Shown here one piece after another: positions 44,082-52,376 of a stretch of DNA of 64,000 nucleotides. The translations under genes were made by a program, and so were the position numbers. The DNA is from Symplocastrum torsivum CPER-KK1. Its GTDB lineage: Bacteria; Cyanobacteriota; Cyanobacteriia; Cyanobacteriales; Coleofasciculaceae. The notes below the pieces were generated by a model. The model searched no databases and was not told where the DNA came from. It was given only the letters and a program-made list of their open reading frames with translations. The stretch lies in NCBI GenBank assembly GCA_019358875.1, contig JAHHIF010000017.1:62001-126000 (forward strand), given 5' to 3'. How positions within the stretch are numbered: the first letter of the stretch is position 1; every line of letters begins with the position of its first letter.

Positions 44082-46553
44082 TTACAAGACTGCTGGTGGC
44101 AGTAATTCTCGCTTATCGCCTTGTAAGGCTTTAATTTGCCCATCATCGTCTACATCAACAACAATTGTGTCTCCATTTTTAAGGCGACCATTGAGGATTT
44201 CCTCGGTAAGGCAGTCTTCCAACAGGCGTGTGATCGCCCGACGCAGAGGACGCGCTCCGTAACTGGGGTCATAGCCTTGTTCCACCAAGCGGTCTTTAAA
44301 GCGTTCAGTGACTTCCAGAGTAATTCCTTGCTCAGTTAAACGGTTGCCTACTTCACCGATAAGGATGGAGGAAATTTGTTTAACTTCATCCTTGGTTAGT
44401 TGCCGGAAGACAATGATTTCATCAAGACGGTTGAGAAATTCTGGACGGAAGTAAGCTTTGAGTTCTTCATTGACCAGGGAGCGAATGCATCTGTATTGAG
44501 CATCAGCTTGATTTTGAGAAAATTCAAACCCAAGACCACCACCACCTTTTTCAATCACCTTGGAACCGATGTTGGAAGTCATAATCAACAACGTGTTCCT
44601 AAAGTCCACAGTGCGACCCTTAGTATCAGTCAAACGACCATCTTCTAGGACTTGCAACAGTAGGTTGAACACATCAGGATGTGCTTTTTCGATTTCGTCA
44701 AACAGCACGACTGTATAAGGACGACGGCGGACGGCTTCTGTCAGTTGTCCCCCTTCGTTGTAACCCACAAAGCCGGGAGGGGAACCGATGAGCTTGGATA
44801 CGGTGTGACGCTCCATGTATTCGGACATATCCAACCGAATCATCGCTGACTCAGACCCGAAGAAGTAAGCCGCCAGTGACTTGGCGAGTTCTGTTTTACC
44901 CACCCCTGTCGGGCCAGAGAAAATAAAACTGGCGATTGGACGATTGGGATTACTGATGCCAACGCGGGCGCGACGAACTGCACGGGAAACTGCCTTGACG
45001 GCTTCTTCTTGACCGATGAGCCGAGTATGTAGAGTATCTTCCATCTGGAGTAGCTTTTCGGACTCAGACTCGGTCAGTTTACTCACAGGTACTCCTGTCC
45101 ATGAGGCGACAATGTGAGCGATGTCCTCTTCGTCTACCAGGGGAGTACACTCAGCATCAGTAGGGTTGGAGTTATTGTCTTGAACGAGTGCCCGAATCTC
45201 TGTCTGAATTTCTAGTTCGCGAGTACGCATTTCTCCTGCCTTGCTAAACTCTTGCAACGCAATAGCATCTTGTTTAGCAATTAGAACTTGGCTTAGCTCC
45301 TTGTTGAGGTTCTTCGCCGGCGATCGCACTTTAGAGTTGAGTATGCGGACGCGGCTTCCTGCTTCATCAATCAGGTCAATGGCTTTGTCGGGCAGAAAGC
45401 GGTCTGAGATATAACGATCTGAGAGTTTAGCAGCAGCTTCTAGAGCCAGGTCTGAGATTTTGAGCTTATGGTGCTGTTCGTAGCGATCGCGTAACCCATA
45501 CAAAATTTCAATGGTTTCCTCAACATTGGGTTCATTGACCATTACCTGTTGGAAACGACGTTCTAATGCTGCATCTCGCTCAATGTACTTGCGGTATTCG
45601 TCCAGAGTGGTCGCACCAATACACTGTAGTTCCCCACGCGCTAGGGCAGGCTTAAGCATATTGGCGGCATCAAGTCCGCCTTCCACAGCTCCAGCCCCAA
45701 CTAAAGTATGAACCTCGTCAATTACCAGAATCACATTCTTGCAAGCGCGGAGTTCTTCTATGATGTTTTTGAGACGTTCCTCGAACTCGCCTCGGTACTT
45801 AGTGCCTGCGAGCAATGAGGCTATATTTAGAGTGAAAACTTGCTTACCTTGAAGGCTATCAGGAGCATCGTTATTGACAATGCGTTGAGCTAGCCCCTCT
45901 GCCAGTGCTGTTTTACCGACTCCTGGCTCCCCAATTAATATAGGGTTGTTTTTAGTACGGCGACTCAGAATTTGAATTATGCGTTCAACTTCCTTTTGGC
46001 GACCCACAACGGGATCGAGTTTGCCCTCGGCGGCTAGTTGAGTCAAGTTGGTGCCACATTCGTCTAAGGTTGGTGTCTTTTTACTGGTGCGGCTATCATC
46101 ATTACTCAGGTCAGGTGTCGTCTCGGAAAGCCTCTGAATCACTTTAGTCCGGACTTCTGTGGAGTTAACCCTCAGGTTGAAGAGTACTTTTGCTGCCACC
46201 CCCTCTCCATCCCGAATCAGACCCAGAAGTAAGTGTTCGGTGCCAACATAGTCCTGCTTAAGGGAGCGAGATTCTTCCAACGCCATATCGAGAACACGCT
46301 TGCTCCTTGGGGTGAAGGGAATTTCAACGGCGACAAAGCCAGAACCCCGACCAATAATGTTTTCAACTTCTTCCCTTGCATCTTCGAGAGTGATGCCTAA
46401 GGAACTCAACACTTTTGCCGCGACACCATTTCCTTCTCCAATCAGACCTAAAAGGATCTGCTCTGTACCCACAAAGTTGTGACCAAGGCGACGTGCTTCC
46501 TCATGGGCTAGCCTAATCACCTTAATCGCCGTATCTGTCAAGCGTTCAAACAT
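44082..46553 (-). CDS. clpC: ATP-dependent Clp protease ATP-binding subunit ClpC
   Basis: ClpC is the Hsp100 unfoldase that feeds substrates to ClpP/ClpR. The 823-residue protein has two N-terminal Clp repeats (about 3-145), AAA1 with GEPGVGKTALAEG (about 210-222), a UVR-like middle segment, AAA2 with GPTGVGKTELAKS (about 549-561), and a C-terminal D2-small domain. The sequence MFERLTDTAIKVIRLAHEEA at the start is typical of ClpC. The ATG at 46553 has AAGGA about 8 bases upstream. ClpC is normally essential in cyanobacteria. Confidence 0.98.
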   Translation of the reverse strand: MFERLTDTAIKVIRLAHEEARRLGHNFVGTEQILLGLIGEGNGVAAKVLSSLGITLEDAREEVENIIGRGSGFVAVEIPFTPRSKRVLDMALEESRSLKQDYVGTEHLLLGLIRDGEGVAAKVLFNLRVNSTEVRTKVIQRLSETTPDLSNDDSRTSKKTPTLDECGTNLTQLAAEGKLDPVVGRQKEVERIIQILSRRTKNNPILIGEPGVGKTALAEGLAQRIVNNDAPDSLQGKQVFTLNIASLLAGTKYRGEFEERLKNIIEELRACKNVILVIDEVHTLVGAGAVEGGLDAANMLKPALARGELQCIGATTLDEYRKYIERDAALERRFQQVMVNEPNVEETIEILYGLRDRYEQHHKLKISDLALEAAAKLSDRYISDRFLPDKAIDLIDEAGSRVRILNSKVRSPAKNLNKELSQVLIAKQDAIALQEFSKAGEMRTRELEIQTEIRALVQDNNSNPTDAECTPLVDEEDIAHIVASWTGVPVSKLTESESEKLLQMEDTLHTRLIGQEEAVKAVSRAVRRARVGISNPNRPIASFIFSGPTGVGKTELAKSLAAYFFGSESAMIRLDMSEYMERHTVSKLIGSPPGFVGYNEGGQLTEAVRRRPYTVVLFDEIEKAHPDVFNLLLQVLEDGRLTDTKGRTVDFRNTLLIMTSNIGSKVIEKGGGGLGFEFSQNQADAQYRCIRSLVNEELKAYFRPEFLNRLDEIIVFRQLTKDEVKQISSILIGEVGNRLTEQGITLEVTERFKDRLVEQGYDPSYGARPLRRAITRLLEDCLTEEILNGRLKNGDTIVVDVDDDGQIKALQGDKRELLPPAVL

Positions 46554-46691
46554 CGATATGTCCTTGTGGAGAGAGTAATTGCTGTCGGATCTGGAAGTGG
46601 GATTGTGAAGTACTGCATAGTCGCGATCGCGTCAAGCCGCTTCTAGTTTCAACGGGGATGCTTCTTGTCGGTTACTCATCAAGAGTCTGAA

Positions 46692-46835
46692 CCGAGTGAG
46701 CGTGGAAGTCTTAGTACCCCTGGAGGACACCAGAGGGTGAGTCCCTCTCGCCTCCCGTAACGATTTTTCGTTACCCTAGCAGCCACCCTCCTTCCGAAGG
46801 CGGTTTGATTTTTTACTTCGACACGCTCACCTTGG
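46692..46835. mobile_element. Palindromic element upstream of clpC, 144 bp, with nested hairpins
   Basis: GTGAGCGTG (46696-46704) and CACGCTCAC (46822-46830), plus partial matches on both sides, form inverted ends. Inside lie three hairpins: AGAGGG/CCCTCT (46732-46748), GTAACGA/TCGTTAC (46757-46774) and CCTT/AAGG (46790-46800), the last followed on + by a T-run. The wording ACTTCGACACGCTCACC at the right end is common in cyanobacterial dispersed repeats. It could be a MITE or a + strand small RNA with its own terminator. Confidence 0.6.
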
Positions 46836-47063
46836 ACTTATGCTCTTAGTTCTTGTTAAGCCAGCCATTTCAATCAATGCCTCTCGGTGAAACTGCACCA
46901 CGAAAGAGGCTGATTCCCGATAAATGGCAGATGTGGATACTTTCAGCGTAATGTTGTTCTGCGTCGAGGAAAGTAACCGTTGCACCGTGCAGGGTTGCAT
47001 CTTCTGCTTACAGTAAGCAATGATGCAATCGCCGACCTTAATATCTAGCGCTTGAATGTTCAT
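46827..47063 (-). CDS. Small hypothetical protein, 78 aa
   Basis: I do not recognise the family. The 78-residue version starting at the ATG at 47063 has GGGAAG about 10 bases upstream and begins MNIQALDIKVGDCIIAYCK, like a small beta-barrel, followed by TVQRLLSSTQNNITLKVSTS. A longer frame from 47159 would add 32 less protein-like residues. Its downstream end overlaps the palindromic element by a few bases. It is upstream of clpC on the same strand. Confidence 0.55.
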   Translation of the reverse strand: MNIQALDIKVGDCIIAYCKQKMQPCTVQRLLSSTQNNITLKVSTSAIYRESASFVVQFHREALIEMAGLTRTKSISPR

Positions 47064-47482
47064 AAAAGTCTTCCCGCCTGGAAACTCCATCCCTTTATGG
47101 GTGGGGAGGAAAGCGGGGCAGGGTATAACGCTTTCCACGAATAAATACTCAATGCTCATGGTTAAGGAATTGGCTCAACCAATCCTATCCAGGCAGACAC
47201 GGCTTGGCGGGACGACCAACCTATTTTGCCGTTTATTCTCCTGGAGGTGTCGTGATTCGCTACCGCCTTTATCACCCAAAGCTTGTCAGATAGGAAGAGT
47301 AGATTTCTAGCTCTTAGCTACTCAACTGTTGTCGTGTTCCTTGAGAGTAGCACAAAAACAAAACGTTCAATAATATCAAAAACTAAATCTTAGCGTCAAG
47401 ACAAGACGGCTATCCTGAAATTATTGTTCACCCAGGTTTAAAATTGTTAGCTAAGTTTAAGTTAAGGAAACCGCTCCAAGAC
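47064..47482. other. Gap without a supported gene
   Basis: About 420 bases between two small - strand genes. No hairpin with U-run or RNA gene was seen. Confidence 0.45.
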
Positions 47483-47695
47483 TTATTTTTGCTCGGCGGT
47501 AGCTCCAGCCTCAACAAGTTTGGCTAGTGAATCGCTATCAAACTCGTTCAGGGCTTTGCACAAATTTTCAAAGTGCTGGTATTTCTGCAAGCTGTACTGT
47601 CCCTTATCGAGGTTTAATACTTCACAGAACTGCTTGTAATCAGTTTTCCAGTGAAAGGTGTTGAGAGATTGAACAAAGGTTTTAATTGTATGCAT
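47483..47695 (-). CDS. Small helical hypothetical protein, 70 aa
   Basis: The 70-residue protein (TIKTFVQSLNTFHWKTDYKQ at the start) appears fully helical and charged. The ATG at 47695 has an AGGAGAT ribosome site about 8 bases before it, whereas the longer open frame (to 47851) lacks one and begins with low-complexity sequence. The family is not recognised. Confidence 0.6.
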   Translation of the reverse strand: MHTIKTFVQSLNTFHWKTDYKQFCEVLNLDKGQYSLQKYQHFENLCKALNEFDSDSLAKLVEAGATAEQK

Positions 47696-48191
47696 TTCAG
47701 ATATCTCCTGATACATAAGTTTAGAAACTATAAATTTCTTGTAATTTACTGAGTACTTGTAGTACTTCGTATGTCTATAGCGGTTCTCCGTCAAGTGAGG
47801 TGCATTTTTAGAGCTGAAACTATTACTAGGCAAGGATTGGTTGTACCTCATCAGTCAAGGAAACGCTATAAACAGTAAAATGGTTTAGTAAAATGACTGT
47901 TATTTTTTAGTTATTAATGTGAAAGTCCTTTAGTTTGATTGATTTGAGCAAAAAGTAAAAAAAACAATCGTTTAATCTTCATTAAACAACTTTTATTCAG
48001 GAAATTCCAGATTCTTTAGATAGAGATATCCTTAAAAAGTAAGGTGAGTTTTAAAAAATTACTCACACTGATAAAAATTGGGTGAGAAAGTTCCTTGGGA
48101 CTATCGAAGATTTCTCTGAGCGAGTAGATACAGCTATTCGTCTAACGCTCTAATCTATACTTCGAGCTTAGCCCCAAGGAACTAGGTCACC
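47696..48191. other. AT-rich gap with a long-range inverted repeat
   Basis: About 500 bases. AGTTCCTTGGGA at about 48089-48100 and CCAAGGAACT at about 48174-48183 are inverted and could base-pair in a transcript. This lies just after the end of the next - strand gene and may mark its 3' end. No ORF was supported. Confidence 0.45.
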
Positions 48192-49232
48192 TCAAGAGTT
48201 GGACTCTGTCATAACTTTTAGACGGATGATCTGCTCACCTGTATCATCTAGTGGTACTTCGATGACTTCTCCGGCAAGGCGCTCAATGCAGTTGAGAAGC
48301 GATCGCAAATTGGGAGTACTTGCACCTGTATCTACATATAGGCGATCTGACAAATTGCCAAGGCGCTTCCAGGTGGTGTAGAGTTTGCCAATCGTCTGCT
48401 CTAGTACTGAGGCTTGTTTCACTAACTCTGCTGCGGTATTTAAACAGTCGAGACGTAGGGCTTCTTCGAGTGCCATTTCCATATCCAAGGATGAGTTGTT
48501 AATCGCTTGGACTTGGGCGGCAGCATCAAGATACTTGGCTAAGTAACGGGCATCTGATGTTACTTGTTTGATGGTATCAACATCGGGACTGGCGGCAACT
48601 TCCTCACGTAGCGCTGTGAGATGGGATTCTGGCAACTTCTCCATTTCTTTTACCAGTGGTGCGAGATAACGCGCAGGCATGGTACCTGCTGCGGCTTTTT
48701 CCTTTACTTCATCGGGTAGTAATTCTGAGGACATTGCCGTCCATTCATCGGAGAGTTGCTTGACTTCACGGCGGGTAATGCGATCGCCTTTTTGGGCGGC
48801 ATCGCTTACCAGTTGTTGCACTTCTGGAGCAGATTTTGCCGTTTCGACAAAGGCACGTTTACTGAAGTTTCTGATCGCCTCAGGGTTCAGTTTTCCTTCA
48901 GCAAGGAGAGTATCGGCACTGTTTGCCAATTCGATTAAAGAGTATGCCTGACTTTTACTAATTTCTCGGCTTTTGAGCCAGTTTAAAAAACCTGTCCCCC
49001 GTCCGTCGCCCCCTTTTTTCTCTCTGTCTCGCACAATCCGAAGAATTCGTCCCCGCCAGATTTCGGTTTGCAGGTCAAAGCGATCGCATACTAACCAAGC
49101 GTTATCAACCTGCGATTGAAAGTCGTACTCCAGAATCTCCTCATCTTCTGGGTCAGGCAGTTGGAAATTTAGATCAACGGGTTGCTCAAGGACAGCAGCA
49201 AGGTCGGTGGTAGAATTGGGGACTTGAACCAT
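48192..49232 (-). CDS. Conserved cyanobacterial hypothetical with DUF3102-like segment
   Basis: The 346-residue protein is acidic and mostly helical. Residues about 58-108 (GRILRIVRDREKKGGDGRGT, FLNWLKSREISKSQAYSLIE) resemble the DUF3102 segment, in which a helix-turn-helix-like pattern follows an FLxWL motif, as in plasmid or phage ParB-like accessory proteins. The rest is long helices with no recognised motif. A DNA-binding role is possible but unproven. It stands alone. Confidence 0.65.
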   Translation of the reverse strand: MVQVPNSTTDLAAVLEQPVDLNFQLPDPEDEEILEYDFQSQVDNAWLVCDRFDLQTEIWRGRILRIVRDREKKGGDGRGTGFLNWLKSREISKSQAYSLIELANSADTLLAEGKLNPEAIRNFSKRAFVETAKSAPEVQQLVSDAAQKGDRITRREVKQLSDEWTAMSSELLPDEVKEKAAAGTMPARYLAPLVKEMEKLPESHLTALREEVAASPDVDTIKQVTSDARYLAKYLDAAAQVQAINNSSLDMEMALEEALRLDCLNTAAELVKQASVLEQTIGKLYTTWKRLGNLSDRLYVDTGASTPNLRSLLNCIERLAGEVIEVPLDDTGEQIIRLKVMTESNS

Positions 49233-49729
49233 GGGAAGCGATCGTCAAGTGACAGTCGGATTATTATTGCACGCTTCCAAAATTATAGGAGTACCCCACT
49301 GCTAGAGTGTCTTGACCCTCAGGATCAGGACATAGCACAAGATGTGCCATTAGATTGTCGGGTCGCTTGTGGTTACACAAATCTTGTGCAGCTAGATGCG
49401 ATCGCTTTTAGGATGAATGGCACTGACTTAAGAGCCTGGAAATAAATTTCCGGCTCAAAGCTGAAGTAAGCTTAAGCTTACTTCATCAGCCTTTCAACCC
49501 GTTTTAACGGGTTTTAGCTTTTAGCCCGTTCGCGTTCGCGAAGCGTTCTCGAAGATTAGCGTTCCCGTTCCCCGTAGGGGTTCCCGAAGGGTAGGGTACT
49601 TTCGTTCAGGGCTTAAGTCAGCACCATTCCTCTTAGCAGCAACCCAAGAACACTTTTCGCATTCGTTATAGATGAAGGAAATACTGCCTTCTGCCTTCTG
49701 TTTCTTGGAAGAATGAATTGCCTCACCAC
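49233..49729. other. Repeat-rich gap
   Basis: About 500 bases. The left 200 bases contain an 87-codon + frame (from 49182) that overlaps the start of the - strand gene and is not supported. The right 250 bases hold palindromes (see 49462-49613). Confidence 0.5.
49462..49613. repeat. Cluster of palindromes including a perfect 24-bp palindrome
   Basis: TGAAGTAAGCTT followed by its own reverse complement forms a perfect 24-bp palindrome at 49462-49485. AACCCGTTTTAACGGGTT at about 49496-49513 forms a second hairpin, and TTCGCGTTCGCGAA a third. Bases 49555-49608 (CCCGTTCCCCGT, AGGGTAC) share wording with the core of the 34215-34360 element. Confidence 0.7.
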
Positions 49730-50245
49730 TTAATAAAGCCAAGGAATCAACTTTTTGACTTGCTGTTGGTAGTCTGAGTATTCCGAGTACTTCTCACTCA
49801 ACCACGCTTCTTCCCTATTGGCTTTAAGGTCGAAAAAGATAAACAGGATAATGGCTGCAACTAGGTGAGACAGACTGACTTGAAAGACTACCCAGCTAAA
49901 AGCGGCAAGAATCAATCCACTGTACAAGGGATGCCGGACAATGCCGTAAATACCCGATCGCACTAACTGTCCGTCTTCTCTGGGATAAGGTAAAGGGGTT
50001 AGGTTGCGCCCCAAGTCCAGCAGTCCTTTGATGATGAGGATGGAGGCTGCCAATCCAAGTACTGCCGTGATGCCCCAACGCAGATAGAGCAACGCTGGTG
50101 AGCCAATATCCCATTCACTTAGGCGGTAAACTGGCACCAATACGAAGCCAATGAGCAATGCCCCCTGGAGTAGTACTAAGTATTCTCCGCGCTCACCGCT
50201 ACGCCAGCCTTTACGGGTGAAACCCCAGTCGCTCAGAAGTTTCAT
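49730..50245 (-). CDS. Isoprenylcysteine methyltransferase-like (ICMT/PEMT) membrane protein
   Basis: The 171-residue protein has four hydrophobic helices and the C-terminal signature of ICMT/PEMT-type methyltransferases: LVRSGIYGIVRHPLYSGLIL (about 93-112) followed by a second helix pair and EEAWLSEKYSEYSDYQQ (about 144-160). These residues form the SAM site in the family. Bacterial members are often annotated as isoprenylcysteine carboxyl methyltransferases, but the actual substrate is uncertain, as bacteria lack prenylated CaaX proteins. Confidence 0.88.
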   Translation of the reverse strand: MKLLSDWGFTRKGWRSGERGEYLVLLQGALLIGFVLVPVYRLSEWDIGSPALLYLRWGITAVLGLAASILIIKGLLDLGRNLTPLPYPREDGQLVRSGIYGIVRHPLYSGLILAAFSWVVFQVSLSHLVAAIILFIFFDLKANREEAWLSEKYSEYSDYQQQVKKLIPWLY

Positions 50246-50653
50246 TTGCGATCGCTCCTACTGCTCCTACTGCTCCTACTTTACAGATATAGCAGAAAGC
50301 CGTTAGCTATCAGCCATCACTTTTTTGTTTTCCTTGCTATGTCTAGTTTTCACGCGACTGAGCTTTACCTCATCTCTCCAGGAAACCGCCATATCTGCAT
50401 CAAGACAGTTTTTGTCTTAAGGTGACTTCTTTTATTGCGATACTTAACAATTTTTAGCAATTCATGAGCAAATGCTCAACTTCCTAGAAGAGGCTCTCAT
50501 CTTAGCCACATGTCTGGAATTCTTATCAGATAGCTATTTTGGTTCAACCAACTGGTGTTTAGCTGAGAAATAATGAATTCTCTGATTACAAAATTTAATC
50601 TATTTGTTAAGATAAGTAACATTCGCTTCATAATTTTTTTTGGAACTATACCT
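50246..50653. other. Divergent intergenic region
   Basis: About 400 bases. Next to the ICMT-like start is a short CTCCTACTG tandem tract (about 50255-50281). No RNA gene was recognised. Confidence 0.5.
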
Positions 50654-51226
50654 ATGAATGCTAGTGAGCGCCTTACGGCTTATCTTGCTGCTGTCTTAAA
50701 GCCGAGTCTGTTTGACAACGTTTTGTCTCAAGCTGCCTGGACTGTACTGCGAGTTGTTGCTGGATTGGTAATGATTCACAACGGCTTGGATAAGCTATCG
50801 AACATCCAGAGCTTTGCGGATGCTTATGTTTCCGTAATTGGTCTACCCTTTCCGATTTTCTTCAGCTACTGTGCTGCTTACACTGAGTTAATTGGCGCAC
50901 CGTTTCTGGCTTTAGGGCTTTTGACTCGTCCGGCTGCGGCTGGTTTGTTCTCGACGATGCTAGTAGCGATGTACCATCACGTTCTGGTTGCTGGATTCAG
51001 CATTCCTTATCTGGAACTGTCAATGCTATATGCTGCCTGCTTCTTGTTCTTTTTAGTTAATGGCGCAGGACAGTATTCTATTGATGCGGTGTTGGCTAAC
51101 CAACTAAATTCTGTAGCAACAAGCCGTGTCTTAAACTCTCTTGCCAGCCGACGGGAACAGCAAGTTGAGTCTTTGAAATCGTCTTACCAAGAGTCCGAAA
51201 AAGAAAGCGCTTCAGTGACTAAGTAA
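50654..51226 (+). CDS. DoxX family membrane protein
   Basis: The 190-residue protein has four hydrophobic helices with the DoxX landmarks VLRVVAGLVMIHNGLDKL (about 33-50), an acidic ELIGAPFLALGLLTRPAA segment and a polar tail rich in serine and glutamate after residue 160. DoxX proteins may help in redox or thiosulfate-related membrane processes, but few have a shown function. The ATG at 50654 is preferred to the in-frame ATG at 50573, which would add an unusual basic, hydrophobic leader. A terminator follows 70 bases after the stop. Confidence 0.88.
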   Translation: MNASERLTAYLAAVLKPSLFDNVLSQAAWTVLRVVAGLVMIHNGLDKLSNIQSFADAYVSVIGLPFPIFFSYCAAYTELIGAPFLALGLLTRPAAAGLFSTMLVAMYHHVLVAGFSIPYLELSMLYAACFLFFLVNGAGQYSIDAVLANQLNSVATSRVLNSLASRREQQVESLKSSYQESEKESASVTK

Positions 51227-51293
51227 GGTTTTTCTGTAGCAACAACGGCTTACTATCTGGTAACAATTGTCTATTAGGAAATTAAAGTTTTTT

Positions 51294-51314
51294 AACCCGC
51301 CTAGGCGGGTTTTT
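51294..51314 (+). terminator. Rho-independent terminator after the DoxX gene
   Basis: AACCCGCC and GGCGGGTT-like arms (AACCCGCCTAGGCGGGTT) form a tight hairpin followed by TTTT. Confidence 0.9.
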
Positions 51315-51576
51315 CGTAGCTGTTACAACTCGAAACTGATGCACCACCATTTACGCCTACTTAGCAATCAGCTTAAATTTAACCAGATTCCAACTTCTTT
51401 TTAGAGCGTATTTAATCACAAATCAGCAATATAAATTAGTGTGTTTAATTAAGAAAATTACTTTAACAAATCGTTATGCCGAAATTGTCCAATACCCAAA
51501 ATGGATAATTTATCTGTCTATAGATAGTAGTTATGCGTTCGATGGCATGAAACTATAAAAAACATTAAATAATAAT

Positions 51577-52362
51577 TTGTCATTCGCTATAGTGTTTGCT
51601 GTTTTAGCGCTAGCTGTATCAAACCCTCAGACACTATTCCTCTCAGCACTGTTTGCTGTTAGTCTAGCGATTGTGCATCTCTATGCTGGCAAATTGAGAT
51701 TCCTTGATGCGGCTCCTCGTAGCCGTTGGCTTTCTCTGGCAGGTGGTGTTTCAGTTGCCTATGTGTTTGTTCACTTGCTACCTGATTTAAATGAACACCA
51801 AGAGGTGATTCAGGAGTTAGAAGGGTCAACCATGGCGTTTCTGGAACATCATGTATACTTAATGGCGCTTTTGGGTTTGGCAGTCTTTTATGGATTGGAG
51901 CGAGTTGTTAAGGCATCTCGTCAACGCCGTCGTCAGGCAGGTGAAAGTGATGCTCCTAGTGGTGATGTTTTTTGGTTACACATTAGCTCTTTTGCCATTT
52001 ACAACGCCCTGATTGGTTACTTGTTGCTCCATCGAGAAGAACCAAATACTCAAAGTTTGTTTCTATTTTTTGTGGCAATGGCTTTGCACTTCCTTGTGAA
52101 TGATTTTGGACTTCGGCAAGACCACAAAGATAGTTACGATAAGCGAGGGCGTTGGATATTAGCAGCGGCAATTATTGTGGGGTGGGTGATTGGTAGTGGA
52201 ACCAAAATTCCTGAAGCGGTGATCGCTCTCCTTTTTGCCTTTTTAGCAGGTGGTATCATTCTCAATGTTCTCAAAGAAGAATTACCGGAAGAACGTGAAA
52301 GTCGCTTCTGGGCTTTTGCCTTAGGCGCAGGTGCCTACACGGTACTCCTGATAGCACTCTAA
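51577..52362 (+). CDS. ZIP-like multi-pass membrane protein
   Basis: The 261-residue protein has about eight hydrophobic helices and a histidine/aspartate-containing pattern (VAYVFVHLLPDLNEH, about 60-74; FLEHHVYLM; ALHFLVNDFGLRQDHKD) reminiscent of ZIP-type metal transporters. Family membership is not certain, and a substrate should not be assumed. The start is unclear: TTG at 51577 gives the listed protein, and a GTG 14 bases further on is out of frame, so the real 5' end needs care. The 350 bases upstream contain only the DoxX terminator and AT-rich sequence. The kinase gene begins 15 bases after its stop, so the two are probably co-transcribed. Confidence 0.72.
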   Translation: MSFAIVFAVLALAVSNPQTLFLSALFAVSLAIVHLYAGKLRFLDAAPRSRWLSLAGGVSVAYVFVHLLPDLNEHQEVIQELEGSTMAFLEHHVYLMALLGLAVFYGLERVVKASRQRRRQAGESDAPSGDVFWLHISSFAIYNALIGYLLLHREEPNTQSLFLFFVAMALHFLVNDFGLRQDHKDSYDKRGRWILAAAIIVGWVIGSGTKIPEAVIALLFAFLAGGIILNVLKEELPEERESRFWAFALGAGAYTVLLIAL

Positions 52363-52376
52363 ACTGATACGATTTC

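Noticed and set aside
46640..46670. TAGTTTCAACGGGGATG wording resembling a CRISPR repeat (GTTTCAA...)
   Set aside because: There is only one copy and no regular spacing; no array of repeats and spacers exists in the window.
49182..49445. 87-codon frame on + ending GTDLRAWK
   Set aside because: It overlaps the start of the better supported - strand gene, and no family or ribosome site was seen. It may be an old remnant, but this cannot be supported.
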